Below the pieces are notes generated by a model. That model did not search any database. It was not told where the DNA came from and saw only the letters and a program-made list of their open reading frames with translations. Shown here one piece after another: positions 53,551 to 62,269 of a stretch of 64,000 bases of DNA. Source of the DNA: Novosphingobium fuchskuhlense (GTDB taxonomy: Bacteria; Pseudomonadota; Alphaproteobacteria; Sphingomonadales; Sphingomonadaceae); assembly GCF_001519075.1 (NCBI RefSeq), contig NZ_KQ954247.1, forward strand, positions 1 to 64,000, written 5' to 3'. Position numbers and translations under genes: made by a program. Within the stretch, counting starts at the first letter, position 1. Each line of letters starts with the position of its first letter.

Positions 53551-54354
53551 ATGAGCGTCGATGTGCTGCGTTTGCTCAGCTGCTATCCCGATGGTCGCCC
53601 ATACACACGCGAGCCGGAGATAGAGGAAGCGTTGAAAGAGCTGCACACGATGTCTCTCGATGAATTAATGGTGCGGTGCCAGATCGACAGCCCTAAGGTG
53701 CCAGGCTACGTGCCGTCTGAGTGTATCGTTCATTTCCTTCGTCAGCACGCGAAGGACAATCGTGACGCGCGTTACAATCGCTTCTATCGACTGTTTCGCC
53801 GACGCGTCGTCAAAGCCTTACCGCGTGCAGAGCGACAAGAGGGCGCCAAGCTTTTGGTCGATGCCGCGATCAGCGATGCCAATGACGCGGCCCACGCACG
53901 CATCGATTTACTCGTAACCCTCGATCGCGAAGGCGGCAGGCAGCTCGACTTTTATGAAGTCCATTTCAACCAAGCTGTCGCCCTGCTGCGCCTCTCAGCG
54001 CGCCGCGCCAGCGCGCGGAACGCCCGTCGCGAAGTCGCGATCGAGCATGACCCTGAGACCGGTGAGCTCCCGCCACTGATCGAGCGCGCCGCTGGCAGTC
54101 TCGATGAACTCGACGACAATATTTTTTTCGACCCGATTTTCCGGCCAAGGCTTTTGGCGGCGATAGAGAGCCTGCAACCGGAACAAAAAGAGGTCATTTC
54201 AATGCTCATGTGCCACATCCCGGCAGAAGCGAAGGATCCCGCGCAGCCATCGATAAGCGCTATCCTAGGTTGCGACCCGAGAACTGTCCGCAATCGGCGC
54301 GACAGCGCGGTCAAGAATATCCGCCGACATCTCGGGATCGGAGATGTGTCGTGA
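53551..54354 (+). CDS. Sigma-factor-like regulator
   Basis: The 267-residue protein ends in a sigma-70 region-4-like HTH at about residues 205-262 (AIESLQPEQKEVISMLMCHI; then ISAILGCDPRTVRNRRDSAV; KNIRRHLG). The middle (FNQAVALLRLSARRASARNA) could correspond to region 2, though its match is weak. ATG 53551 is the only start, because TGA at 53539 closes the frame; a GGAGG lies rather far upstream (16 bases). It is the first gene of the operon with the helicase fusion and ubiquitin-like genes, so it may direct polymerase to this operon in response to a signal. Confidence 0.65.
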   Translation: MSVDVLRLLSCYPDGRPYTREPEIEEALKELHTMSLDELMVRCQIDSPKVPGYVPSECIVHFLRQHAKDNRDARYNRFYRLFRRRVVKALPRAERQEGAKLLVDAAISDANDAAHARIDLLVTLDREGGRQLDFYEVHFNQAVALLRLSARRASARNARREVAIEHDPETGELPPLIERAAGSLDELDDNIFFDPIFRPRLLAAIESLQPEQKEVISMLMCHIPAEAKDPAQPSISAILGCDPRTVRNRRDSAVKNIRRHLGIGDVS

Positions 54355-54914
54355 CGTCTTCCACTCCCTCGATCGATGACATCCTCGCAATGTTCGCGAC
54401 CGACTTGGGCCACGATCCGGAGGTACTCAATCGCTATGTGTGCCTTTATCCGCATGCTGCGCGCGACTTAGCCGCACTTTTGCACGAGCTCGAACTGCAG
54501 AAGGCACTGGCTGGCGACAATCCGATCGACGCGCGTAGTGAAGTTTGGATAGATGGGCTGTCCATCGACATCGCATCAGCGCCTAACCCACTCGCGAACC
54601 TCGATATCGCACGTTACGCCTCGGTGCGGGACGCACTTGGCGTTCCGACAATCATCCTGAACGCGTTTCGTGACAGGCTTGTCGCCGCGGGGACAGTTCC
54701 GCTAAGATTTTTAGAGCAGCTTGCCCAAGAACTGGGAACGGGCTTGAGCGAACTCATCGCCTTCCTCGCACAGCCACCTGGTCTTCAAAAAGCCGTTCAA
54801 CACAAGTCCGACAAGGCGCCTCGAGCGCCCATGACAAAAGTGAGCTTTGCCAGCCTGCTCGATGATGCGGGCGTTTCGGCCGAGCAAGCCCTAGAGCTCC
54901 TAGCCGAGGACTAG
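54351..54914 (+). CDS. Unknown protein coupled to the sigma-like gene
   Basis: GTG 54351 overlaps the stop of the sigma-like gene by 4 bases. The 187-residue product is soluble and mostly helical (DPEVLNRYVCLYPHAARDLA; LVAAGTVPLRFLEQLAQELG), with a conserved-looking end FASLLDDAGVSAEQALELLA. No catalytic motif is seen. Position directly after a sigma-like gene and before an ImmA/IrrE peptidase suggests an anti-sigma or sensor protein that could be the peptidase's substrate, as in ImmA/ImmR pairs. This is inference. Confidence 0.55.
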   Translation: MTSSTPSIDDILAMFATDLGHDPEVLNRYVCLYPHAARDLAALLHELELQKALAGDNPIDARSEVWIDGLSIDIASAPNPLANLDIARYASVRDALGVPTIILNAFRDRLVAAGTVPLRFLEQLAQELGTGLSELIAFLAQPPGLQKAVQHKSDKAPRAPMTKVSFASLLDDAGVSAEQALELLAED

Positions 54915-54917
54915 GCG

Positions 54918-54983
54918 GTGGATGCCATCGAGCTCGGACGTCAGCGTGCGGCAGAAATTAACGCAGTAGTCTTATCCGAAGCA
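54918..54983 (+). pseudogene. Out-of-frame N-terminal piece of the ImmA/IrrE-UvrD gene
   Basis: A GTG at 54918, with GAGG 7-10 bases upstream and 3 bases after the previous stop, opens VDAIELGRQRAAEINAVVLS, EA, which resembles the usual N-terminal helix of ImmA/IrrE-helicase proteins. It is out of frame with the main gene. Adding one base after 54982 would give ...EA-INPWDAMAIVKAAAKHIG, a continuous family-like sequence. As read, the frame stops at 55034. No slippery heptamer is seen, so this looks like a one-base loss or a sequencing error. Confidence 0.7.
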
Positions 54984-55000
54984 TCAATCCTTGGGACGCG

Positions 55001-58000
55001 ATGGCAATCGTCAAAGCTGCAGCAAAGCACATAGGCATTCTCGAGGTCACAGGCCTCAAGCCCGGCAGTCCATTTTTGGGGACGTCGCGCGCCAAATATG
55101 AGCCTCAGAGTCATTCGATCCTTCATGAGGTCACGCCCAGCCCATTTCTAACTGCTTTTCTGATTGGACACGAGCTCGGTCACGCCGAACTTGGCGATGC
55201 GCGCCTGCCGGACACCGTCTGCGAGGCAGATCCAGCGCGATCGTTCGAAGCCGCGCCCGACGGCGAAGAGCGGGTTGCCGACTATAGCCGGATGTCGCGG
55301 CGCGAGGTACAGATGGATTTGTTCGCGCGCGAACTGATCATGCCGCGCGCGTTCCTTCGTGATCAGCACCTTGCGGGAATGACTGCGCAGGAGATCGCAT
55401 TGAAGTATGCGGCTCCTTTTGACGCGGTCGCGCAACAGCTTCTCGATGCGCTACTCCTCCCACTGGCCATCCCAGAGAAGGACGACGCGGATGTTTATCC
55501 GCTAAACCCTCGCCAAGAGCGCGCCGCGCGGCACCGAGGGCCCGCCTTCTTGTTGGAAGCGGGTCCTGGCACTGGCAAAACCAAAACGCTCGTAGGTCGT
55601 ATTGACGATTTGCTCGAGCGCGACAACGTTGATCCGCGTCGCCTTGTCGTCATGACCTACTCAAACAAGGCGGCTGGCGAACTCTCAGAGCGGATCGCTA
55701 AGCGGCGGCCTGACGCGGCGGCGGCGATGTGGATCGGCACCTTTCACGCCTATGGCCTCAATCTCGTAAAGCAGTTCCATCAAGCCCTCGGCTTTTCGCG
55801 TGAGCCGCGCCTGATAGACCGTGCCGAAGCGATTGATTTGATGCTGGACCGCGTGGCGGGGCTTAACCTAACGCACTACCGCGAGCTTTACGACCCGACA
55901 GACAAACTCCGCGATTTTCTGTCAGCGATCTCGCGCGCCCAGGACGAAGTCGTTTCAGCTGATCGATATGCGGAATTAGTCGAAGAAATGCGGGCGTTGG
56001 ATCACAGCTCCGAGACACAAGAGCGGGTCAAAAGGGCGCGTGAGGTGGCTCAGGTCTATAAGAGCTATACCGATCTCAAGCGTGCGCTCGAGCGCATCGA
56101 TTTCGGCGACCTTGTGGCGCTTCCCGCTGAGCTCCTAACACGAAATCCCACGATTGCCGCTCAATTGCGCGAGGACATCGACCATGTGCTGGTCGATGAA
56201 TATCAGGACGTCAATCGCGCCAGCGTACAGCTCCTGAAAGCGATAACCAATCAAGGGCGTAACCTTTGGTGTGTCGGCGATGTGCGCCAGTCGATCTACC
56301 GTTTCCGCGGTGCATCGTCGCTCAATCTCGCCAGGTTCGACCATGGTGATTTCACCGGTGCAATGCGCGATCAGCTCGATACCAATTATCGCTCGCGCGA
56401 AGAGATCGTTGAAGCATATTCGACATTCGCCGACGGAATGACCCTAGCGGGTGCCACTTCGGTCAAGCTGAAAGCGCATCGCGGGCGTCTCGGTCGGCCC
56501 CCTGAGTTTCGGCATATCGATGGCATCACCGAAAACGAGATCGACGGCGTTGCCGACGCGATCGCAGAACTGCGCGCAGAAGGATATAGCTACCGAGACC
56601 AGGCGCTGCTGTGTCGCGGCAACGATCGGCTCGCCGAGCTGGGTCGCGGGCTCGAAGCGCGCGGCATTCCGGTCCTTTATCTCGGGAGTGTTTTCGAGCG
56701 TCCTGAGGTCAAGGACCTGCTCGCCTGGCTGTCGCTCCTTGTCGATCGTCGGGCGATGGCAATGGCGCGCGACACCGGCATACCTGGCATGACGCTTAGC
56801 CTTGAGGACATCGGGGCCTTGTCGGATGCACTGAACGATGACGCGTTGCCGCCACTTGCTTGGCTTGGCAGCGGAGTTGCGGGCTTCTCTAGCGATGGCA
56901 TTGCAACTATTGCGCGTTATTCTGCACTGCTTGATGGCTTTGACGCGCGTTCAGCGCCCTGGGACGTGCTTGCTCAGCTTCTGCTGGATCGCACGCGAAT
57001 TGCGGCCGATATCTGCTCGAGCAACGATATGGCCGCGCGGGCCAAAGGAATTGCCATCTGGCAGTTTTTGAATTTCGTGCGAGCACAGCCGCTAAGCTCC
57101 GGTAACGCGATTTCGCGCCTGCTAGAGCGCATTCGCCGCCTCGTACGCCTCAGCGATGATCGCGATCTGCGACATATCCCGCAAGCGGCTCAAGGTATCG
57201 ATGCAATTCGGCTAATGACGATGCACGGCAGCAAGGGGCTAGAGTTTCCGGCCGTTCACGTGACCGGCATGACCAAGGGCAGCTTTCCCAAGCGCAATCC
57301 CGCCCCAACCTGCCCGCCCCCCGACGGCATGATTAAGGATGCAGGAGGCGCTGGCATCGACTTCGCCGCGCGTGAAGACGAGGATGAGCTTCAATGCTTA
57401 TTTTACGTCGCGCTTTCGCGCGCCAAGGACCGTCTAATCCTCTACTCGCCGAACAAGGACACCGCCAATCGCAAGCGCAACCCGTCAGATTTCATCGCGC
57501 GCATGGGGAAAGGCGTCGAAAGCCGAATCGTCTCAGCTACAAACTACGGAATCGACAACAGCGACGCACCGGTGGCGATCAATCTAATCGGCGAGTCAAC
57601 ATATTGGCAGCACCAGCTTAGCGTCTACGAGCGCTGTCCGCGACGCTTCTTCTACACCTATGTCCTTAATGTCGGCGGCAAACGCGTCACGAGCTCGTTC
57701 GAGGACATGCACGAAGTCGTCCGCCGCGTGATCACGGAATTGAACGCGGCCGAGACCGCAATAGATCTGGCGACTGCTCGCGACGTGTTCGACGTCCATT
57801 GGAATAGCTCGGAACTCGCCAGTCGCCAAGCGAGCACTGCCTATCGTGTGCTGGCCGATGAACTCGTCACACGCTTTGCATTGACTCGCGCTGAAGGAAC
57901 GCTTGAGCCTGGGCAGTCGCTGCGCTTCAAAGTTGGATCTGCAACCATCAGGGTGAACTTCGACTATTCGCTTGTCGATGGGACCGGCCGCAAGACACTG

Positions 58001-58312
58001 CGCTATATCCAAACTGGGCATCACAAGAAGACGGTCCTCACCGGCAACGCCGCCTTCGCGCCGCTGCTTGCCGCCCAGCACGCCGCACCCGGCTATGGTG
58101 CCGAACTGCTGCACTTGTCCGATGGCATTCGGGTCGCACTTAGCGACCACGCTGGAAAAGCGGCCGACAAGCGCGCTGGGATCGGTAAAATCGTCGACGC
58201 GATTGCCGCCGGCCAGTTCGAGCCAAAGCCCTCGAACCGTAGCTGCCCCAAATGCCCCGCCTTCTTCACGTGCGGTACCGTGCCGCCAGGCACCGCACAA
58301 AAAAAATTCTGA
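55001..58312 (+). CDS. ImmA/IrrE peptidase - UvrD helicase - PD-(D/E)XK-like fusion
   Basis: The in-frame part has 1103 residues. Residues 1-150 are a zinc peptidase domain with HELGH at 57-61. Residues ~165-830 are a superfamily 1A helicase: GPGTGKT near 188-194, TYSNKAAGEL, DEYQD near 398, GDVRQSIYRFRG, LDTNYRSREEI, MTMHGSKGLEF near 740 and YVALSRAKDRLIL. The C-terminal ~250 residues have an AddB/Cas4-type layout: YERCPRRFFY, an Fe-S-like CPKCPAFFTC near 1081, and nuclease strands. The usual YK of the nuclease core appears as RYIQTG, so cleavage may be lost. ATG 55001 has no good ribosome site; the real start is probably GTG 54918 across a one-base frame break. It stands between the regulator genes and the ubiquitin-like genes. 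Confidence 0.88.
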   Translation: MAIVKAAAKHIGILEVTGLKPGSPFLGTSRAKYEPQSHSILHEVTPSPFLTAFLIGHELGHAELGDARLPDTVCEADPARSFEAAPDGEERVADYSRMSRREVQMDLFARELIMPRAFLRDQHLAGMTAQEIALKYAAPFDAVAQQLLDALLLPLAIPEKDDADVYPLNPRQERAARHRGPAFLLEAGPGTGKTKTLVGRIDDLLERDNVDPRRLVVMTYSNKAAGELSERIAKRRPDAAAAMWIGTFHAYGLNLVKQFHQALGFSREPRLIDRAEAIDLMLDRVAGLNLTHYRELYDPTDKLRDFLSAISRAQDEVVSADRYAELVEEMRALDHSSETQERVKRAREVAQVYKSYTDLKRALERIDFGDLVALPAELLTRNPTIAAQLREDIDHVLVDEYQDVNRASVQLLKAITNQGRNLWCVGDVRQSIYRFRGASSLNLARFDHGDFTGAMRDQLDTNYRSREEIVEAYSTFADGMTLAGATSVKLKAHRGRLGRPPEFRHIDGITENEIDGVADAIAELRAEGYSYRDQALLCRGNDRLAELGRGLEARGIPVLYLGSVFERPEVKDLLAWLSLLVDRRAMAMARDTGIPGMTLSLEDIGALSDALNDDALPPLAWLGSGVAGFSSDGIATIARYSALLDGFDARSAPWDVLAQLLLDRTRIAADICSSNDMAARAKGIAIWQFLNFVRAQPLSSGNAISRLLERIRRLVRLSDDRDLRHIPQAAQGIDAIRLMTMHGSKGLEFPAVHVTGMTKGSFPKRNPAPTCPPPDGMIKDAGGAGIDFAAREDEDELQCLFYVALSRAKDRLILYSPNKDTANRKRNPSDFIARMGKGVESRIVSATNYGIDNSDAPVAINLIGESTYWQHQLSVYERCPRRFFYTYVLNVGGKRVTSSFEDMHEVVRRVITELNAAETAIDLATARDVFDVHWNSSELASRQASTAYRVLADELVTRFALTRAEGTLEPGQSLRFKVGSATIRVNFDYSLVDGTGRKTLRYIQTGHHKKTVLTGNAAFAPLLAAQHAAPGYGAELLHLSDGIRVALSDHAGKAADKRAGIGKIVDAIAAGQFEPKPSNRSCPKCPAFFTCGTVPPGTAQKKF

Positions 58313-58400
58313 ATCGCTTTCCGGTCGTTGCTCGCGGCGGGGATTGATCTTGTGGAAGCCCCGGCACCGACGCCCGTGGCAAGCACAAGGTTCAGAGCCC

Positions 58401-59081
58401 ATGTCCCCCAAGCAGAAGTTCGCCGCGAGCGTTGCGCTCGACAGCACCGCCTTCAGCATTGTCCAGATCGAGGATCCCGTGCCACTTGGCCGCCAGATTC
58501 TCGCTGCAGCAAACCACGCCCCGCCTGAGGATTACAGCCTGTATGCGATCCTCGCTTCGGGCGACTTCGAGGATGTGCGCCTCAATGAGCCGTTCGATTT
58601 GCGCGAGAAGGGCACTGAGCGCTTCGTGGCCTTCACCGGCGACGCGCTCTACCGCTTCTTCGCCAAGGGTGCCGAGGTGAAGTGGGGACCTCAGCACGTT
58701 AGTGAAGAGACGCTGCGCGTCCTGACTCGCGCCAAGGCAGATGAGGCGGTTTTTCTCGAGGTCGACGGAGGCACGGACCATCTGATCAAGCCGGGGGAAA
58801 CGGTCGATCTGGCCGCAACCGGCGTCGAGCACTTCATCACGGCCAAGAAGCCTGTGTTTTTTCACTTCTTCGTCAACGGGACGCGCTACGAGACCGAAGA
58901 GATCAAGCTGACCGGTCTTCAGATCAAGGCGCGTGTTGCCAACTGGGACGCAAACCACGATCTCGTGCTCGAAGGGCATAGTGACGATCCCGATCGAAAG
59001 ATCGACGACGGTGAACCGGTAGATCTCGACGTCAACCCGGCTCGCCGCTTCTCGTCGGTTCCCAAGGCGAACTTCGGCTAA
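58401..59081 (+). CDS. Multi-ubiquitin-like protein, three beta-grasp repeats
   Basis: ATG 58401 gives 226 residues made of three related repeats of about 70 residues, each with a pattern like ADEAVFLEVDGGTDHLIKPG, ETVDLAATGVEHF (repeat 2) or DYSLYAILASGDFEDVRLNE, PFDLREKGTERF (repeat 1). This is the Multi_ubiq family. The chain ends directly in NFG, so a C-terminal Gly is free for adenylation without trimming. It is followed with one-base overlap by the E2-like gene and then the JAB-E1 gene, marking a conjugation pathway in which this is the modifier. The 88 bases before it hold no gene. Confidence 0.85.
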   Translation: MSPKQKFAASVALDSTAFSIVQIEDPVPLGRQILAAANHAPPEDYSLYAILASGDFEDVRLNEPFDLREKGTERFVAFTGDALYRFFAKGAEVKWGPQHVSEETLRVLTRAKADEAVFLEVDGGTDHLIKPGETVDLAATGVEHFITAKKPVFFHFFVNGTRYETEEIKLTGLQIKARVANWDANHDLVLEGHSDDPDRKIDDGEPVDLDVNPARRFSSVPKANFG

Positions 59082-59467
59082 TGTCGACGGTTCTCGATCG
59101 TCAGTTGGGCGAGCTCGGCGAGCGCTTTAGCGCCGTCGAGCTTCGTCGCCTGCCCAGCGGCACCACCCTGGTTATCGTCCCGGTGGTGCCGCTCCCGCTC
59201 GGTTGGTCACAAGAACGCACATCCGTGCGCTTCCTCGTTCCACCCGCCTACCCTTTTGCCGCCCTCGACTGTTTTTGGGCCGACGTCGATCTGCGCCTGG
59301 CGAACGGCGCTACGCCCCAAAATGCCCAAGTGCCGAACCCTATTCCCGAGACCTACGATCACGGCCTGTGGTTTTCTTGGCACCTCGCTAGCCCCTGGGA
59401 CGCCAATCGCGACACCTTGTCGAGCTGGGTCAACACGATTCTCGACCGCCTGGCGCAGCCGCTGTGA
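59081..59467 (+). CDS. E2-like ubiquitin-conjugating protein (prokaryotic E2 family E type)
   Basis: The 128-residue protein has the E2 fold signature RFLVPPAYPFAALDCFWADV (YPF at 57-59) and a C-terminal helix after a WSP-like turn (HLASPWDANRDTLSSWVNTI). In E2 enzymes the catalytic Cys precedes that turn by about eight residues. Here the stretch is GLWFSWHLASPW, with Ser99 and His101 but no Cys; the only Cys (64) is on the strand after YPF. Bub-type pathways are reported to use oxyester intermediates, so Ser99 is a candidate acceptor. It overlaps the modifier gene by one base and the E1 gene by 4. Confidence 0.78.
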   Translation: MSTVLDRQLGELGERFSAVELRRLPSGTTLVIVPVVPLPLGWSQERTSVRFLVPPAYPFAALDCFWADVDLRLANGATPQNAQVPNPIPETYDHGLWFSWHLASPWDANRDTLSSWVNTILDRLAQPL

Positions 59468-60804
59468 GCGGACTCAAGACGATATCGGGTAGCTGTCATG
59501 CGCTCGCCGAAGCCCTGCTTTCGAGCGGCCCCGAGGAGGCCTGCGCGATCGGCTATGCGCATCATGATCGCAGCTCGGGAACCTGGGTGCTCATCGAGGT
59601 CGAACCCGTCGCGGCAAGTGCCTATGCAGATCGTAGTGTCATCGCTGCGTCGCTTCGCTCCGAGTTGCTAATCGAGGTCGCAAACCGCGCGCGGCGTGAC
59701 CGGCTAAGCCCGATATTCATCCATACCCACCCGTTCGCGCAGGGCTCGCCGGTCTTCTCGAGCATCGACGATGCGGGCGAACGGGACATCCTGGCCTATC
59801 TCGCCCGCCGCGCGCCTGACGCCTGCGCCCTGGCCATGGTGATCGGTCCCGACGGCATTGCTGCGCGGGTATTAGGCGAAGGGCGCGCAATTGATGTTTG
59901 GGATGTAGGCGCGGCGCTCACATGCCTCAGCGGAAGCGACGGCGCGCGTTTCGAAGATCGCCACGACCGTCAGCTGCGCGCCTTCGGCCCCGACGGGCAG
60001 CAGGCGCTCAACCGCCTCAAATATCTGGTGGTCGGCGCCGGTGGGACCGGGGCGGCAACGCTTCAGCAGCTCGCCTATCTGGGCGCCCGAGACGTGACAA
60101 TCATCGACCACGACCTCGTTGAATTGACCAACCTCAACCGGCTGGTCGGCGCAACCATTCACGATATCGGCCGCCCGAAGGCGGAGGTCGCGCGCGACTG
60201 GTTTCTCGCCATTAGCCCCGGTGCCAATGTCGAGGCAGTGGTCGGCGATATCGTCGATGCGCGGGTCGCCCGCCGCATCAGCGACCATGATCTCATCTTC
60301 CTGTGCACTGATTCCCATGCCAGCCGTGCGGTGGTCGGGCAGGCGGCCTATCAATATCTGGTTCCGGCGATCGATATGGGGGTGAGCATCAGCGTCAAGG
60401 ACGGCGTGGTCACTCATCTGACCGGCCGCGTCCAAATGCTGGCTCCTAGCTTGCCCTGCCTCAGTTGCACCGGCGCGCTCGACGGCGAGCAGATCCGTCG
60501 CGAGATGCTGACGCCCGAGCAACGTGCCGCCGACCCTTATGTGATCGGCGGCCATGCGCCGCAGCCGGCGGTCATCTCGCTCAACAGCACCATGGCATCG
60601 CTCGCGGTCACCATGATGCTGGGCGCTGTCACCCCGATCCCAGCGGGAGCACGGTTCCAATACTATGACGGCATCGCCGGGAAGGTCCGACCGACCGTCG
60701 CCAATGTGCGCGCCAACTGCATCGTGTGCTCGAAAGCCGGAGCTCTTGCGCAAGGTGGCAGGTGGGCATTGCCAGTTCGCCCAGAAGGGGACGCCCATGG
60801 CTGA
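59464..60804 (+). CDS. JAB deconjugase - E1 activating enzyme fusion
   Basis: GTG 59464 overlaps the E2 stop. The 446-residue protein has an N-terminal JAB/JAMM peptidase domain: Glu24/25, then HTHP at 87-90 and SSID with Asp102 completing the zinc site. From about residue 165 it is a ThiF/E1 adenylation domain: GAGGTG at 191-196, IIDHDLVELTNLNR, CTDSHASR, and two zinc-type pairs CLSC (332-335) and CIVC (419-422). It should adenylate the ubiquitin-like protein; the JAB half could process or remove it. I cannot identify the catalytic acceptor residue with confidence. Confidence 0.87.
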   Translation: MSGLKTISGSCHALAEALLSSGPEEACAIGYAHHDRSSGTWVLIEVEPVAASAYADRSVIAASLRSELLIEVANRARRDRLSPIFIHTHPFAQGSPVFSSIDDAGERDILAYLARRAPDACALAMVIGPDGIAARVLGEGRAIDVWDVGAALTCLSGSDGARFEDRHDRQLRAFGPDGQQALNRLKYLVVGAGGTGAATLQQLAYLGARDVTIIDHDLVELTNLNRLVGATIHDIGRPKAEVARDWFLAISPGANVEAVVGDIVDARVARRISDHDLIFLCTDSHASRAVVGQAAYQYLVPAIDMGVSISVKDGVVTHLTGRVQMLAPSLPCLSCTGALDGEQIRREMLTPEQRAADPYVIGGHAPQPAVISLNSTMASLAVTMMLGAVTPIPAGARFQYYDGIAGKVRPTVANVRANCIVCSKAGALAQGGRWALPVRPEGDAHG

Positions 60805-62269
60805 TCCGCGAGACCATTGCCTATGGTTTGGCGCAGAACCAGACGCCGAGCAACACGACGAGCTTATCCGCCGCCGCATCGCTGTGCGCAAGGGTGACAT
60901 CGCGAAGCCGCTGGCCGAGACGAGGGACGCCCGCGCGGTGATCATTTCGCTCGAAACCCATGAGGCAGCGCTTCTCGATATGATCGCCGAGACAGCGCCT
61001 ACCTTCATTGATCATGGCTTGCGGGTCGACATCGTATCTCCCGATGACGCTGCGACCGGTCGGGCGCAGCAGCGGCTGGCCGAGCTTTCGGCTGCGCCAG
61101 GCGTTCAACTCCATACCGCACCGCCGACCTGGTCGCTCGCCGAGGCGATCGCACGTCATGACGCGGGATCGGCACCCAAGATCGATCTCGACATCATCGT
61201 TCCGGGCAACCGCGAAGATCTGAGGCCTGCAGATCGCATCCTGTTCCAGCGGGCTTTCCCCCATTGTAGAGCAATTACCTTAGTCGAGCTGGGCGGGGGC
61301 CGCTCCGACGCCCGTGTGTTCGCAGTTCATCTGACCGTGGCTGTCTCCAACATAGGTGCATGGCCGCAACCTGCGTTCGCCAAGATCGATCGTCGCGACA
61401 AGATCGAGCGCGAACACGCGAACTACCGTGAATGTGCCGAGCGCTTCATTCCCTTTGGCCTCAGGCCCAATATCGAAACCTTGGTAATCGGCCACGGTCG
61501 CGGCTTGCTCGTCGGCAATTTCGTCGATCGCTCGGAATCCCTTTGGGAACTGGTGCGCCGCGACTTCGCCGGACAAGCAATTACTGCGCTCCTCGAAGAG
61601 ACACTGGGGGGCTGGCGCGATCAGGGTTATTCGCGCGATCCGGTCAAGGGCGCCGTTGCGTGTGCAATGCGCGAGGCCGGCCTGTGGAACCCTGAGCAGA
61701 TCAAGCAACAATATGTCGAGCGCGCGCTTGTTAAGGGCATTAAACTAACGCCCGGTGACCTTTGGTCGCTTCTCTCCAAGCTCGACCAATGTTATCGCAC
61801 CGCGCCAATCCACGGCGACCTGCATGGTGAAAATGTTCGAGTCCGCGGCGCAAGCGCAATCCTCATCGACCTTGCTTCGGTGACGACCGGGCCGCTAACT
61901 GCGGACCTCGCCGCGCTCGAGACCTGGCTAGCTTTCGAGCTACCGCCCGATGCGCCACGGGACACCTATTTTGACGACGAATGGGAGACGGTAGTCGACC
62001 GGCTATATGCACCGGCCGCATTCCGTCATCCGCCAGGCCCAAGTCGGCCGGCAACTCCGTTTGGCTGGATCGAAAACGTGGTTCGCCAAATTCGGACGCT
62101 CGGCATCGCGATACAGAGCTGCCCAAGCGAATATCAGACTGCCGTCGCGGTTCAGTTACTGCGACGGTGCCAGTGGGCGGATGGCTGCGCTGCGGATCGC
62201 GGGCGTCGCGCGACGGGTTATCGCATCGCCGCCCAACTGGTCGATGATCTAAGCGGAGATACCGTATGA
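60797..62269 (+). CDS. Kinase/phosphotransferase-like protein in the ubiquitin-like operon
   Basis: ATG 60797 gives 490 residues. The first ~180 have no recognised domain (RIDIVSPDD-like Rossmann strands). From about 185 a protein-kinase/aminoglycoside-phosphotransferase fold is visible: FAKIDRRDK with Lys196, EREHANYRE as the helix Glu, hinge-like VIGHGRGLLVG, catalytic HGDLHGEN at 339-346 and LIDLAS with Asp358 for Mg2+. All key residues appear intact. It overlaps the E1 gene by 8 bases and the DUF6527 gene by 4, so it belongs to the pathway, perhaps as regulator, target selector or effector. Related domains occur in predicted ternary-complex conflict systems. Substrate unknown. Confidence 0.7.
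   Translation: MADPRDHCLWFGAEPDAEQHDELIRRRIAVRKGDIAKPLAETRDARAVIISLETHEAALLDMIAETAPTFIDHGLRVDIVSPDDAATGRAQQRLAELSAAPGVQLHTAPPTWSLAEAIARHDAGSAPKIDLDIIVPGNREDLRPADRILFQRAFPHCRAITLVELGGGRSDARVFAVHLTVAVSNIGAWPQPAFAKIDRRDKIEREHANYRECAERFIPFGLRPNIETLVIGHGRGLLVGNFVDRSESLWELVRRDFAGQAITALLEETLGGWRDQGYSRDPVKGAVACAMREAGLWNPEQIKQQYVERALVKGIKLTPGDLWSLLSKLDQCYRTAPIHGDLHGENVRVRGASAILIDLASVTTGPLTADLAALETWLAFELPPDAPRDTYFDDEWETVVDRLYAPAAFRHPPGPSRPATPFGWIENVVRQIRTLGIAIQSCPSEYQTAVAVQLLRRCQWADGCAADRGRRATGYRIAAQLVDDLSGDTV

Noticed and set aside
54975..54990. Programmed frameshift in the helicase gene
   Set aside because: No slippery heptamer or stimulatory hairpin was seen; a simple base loss or sequencing error is more likely.
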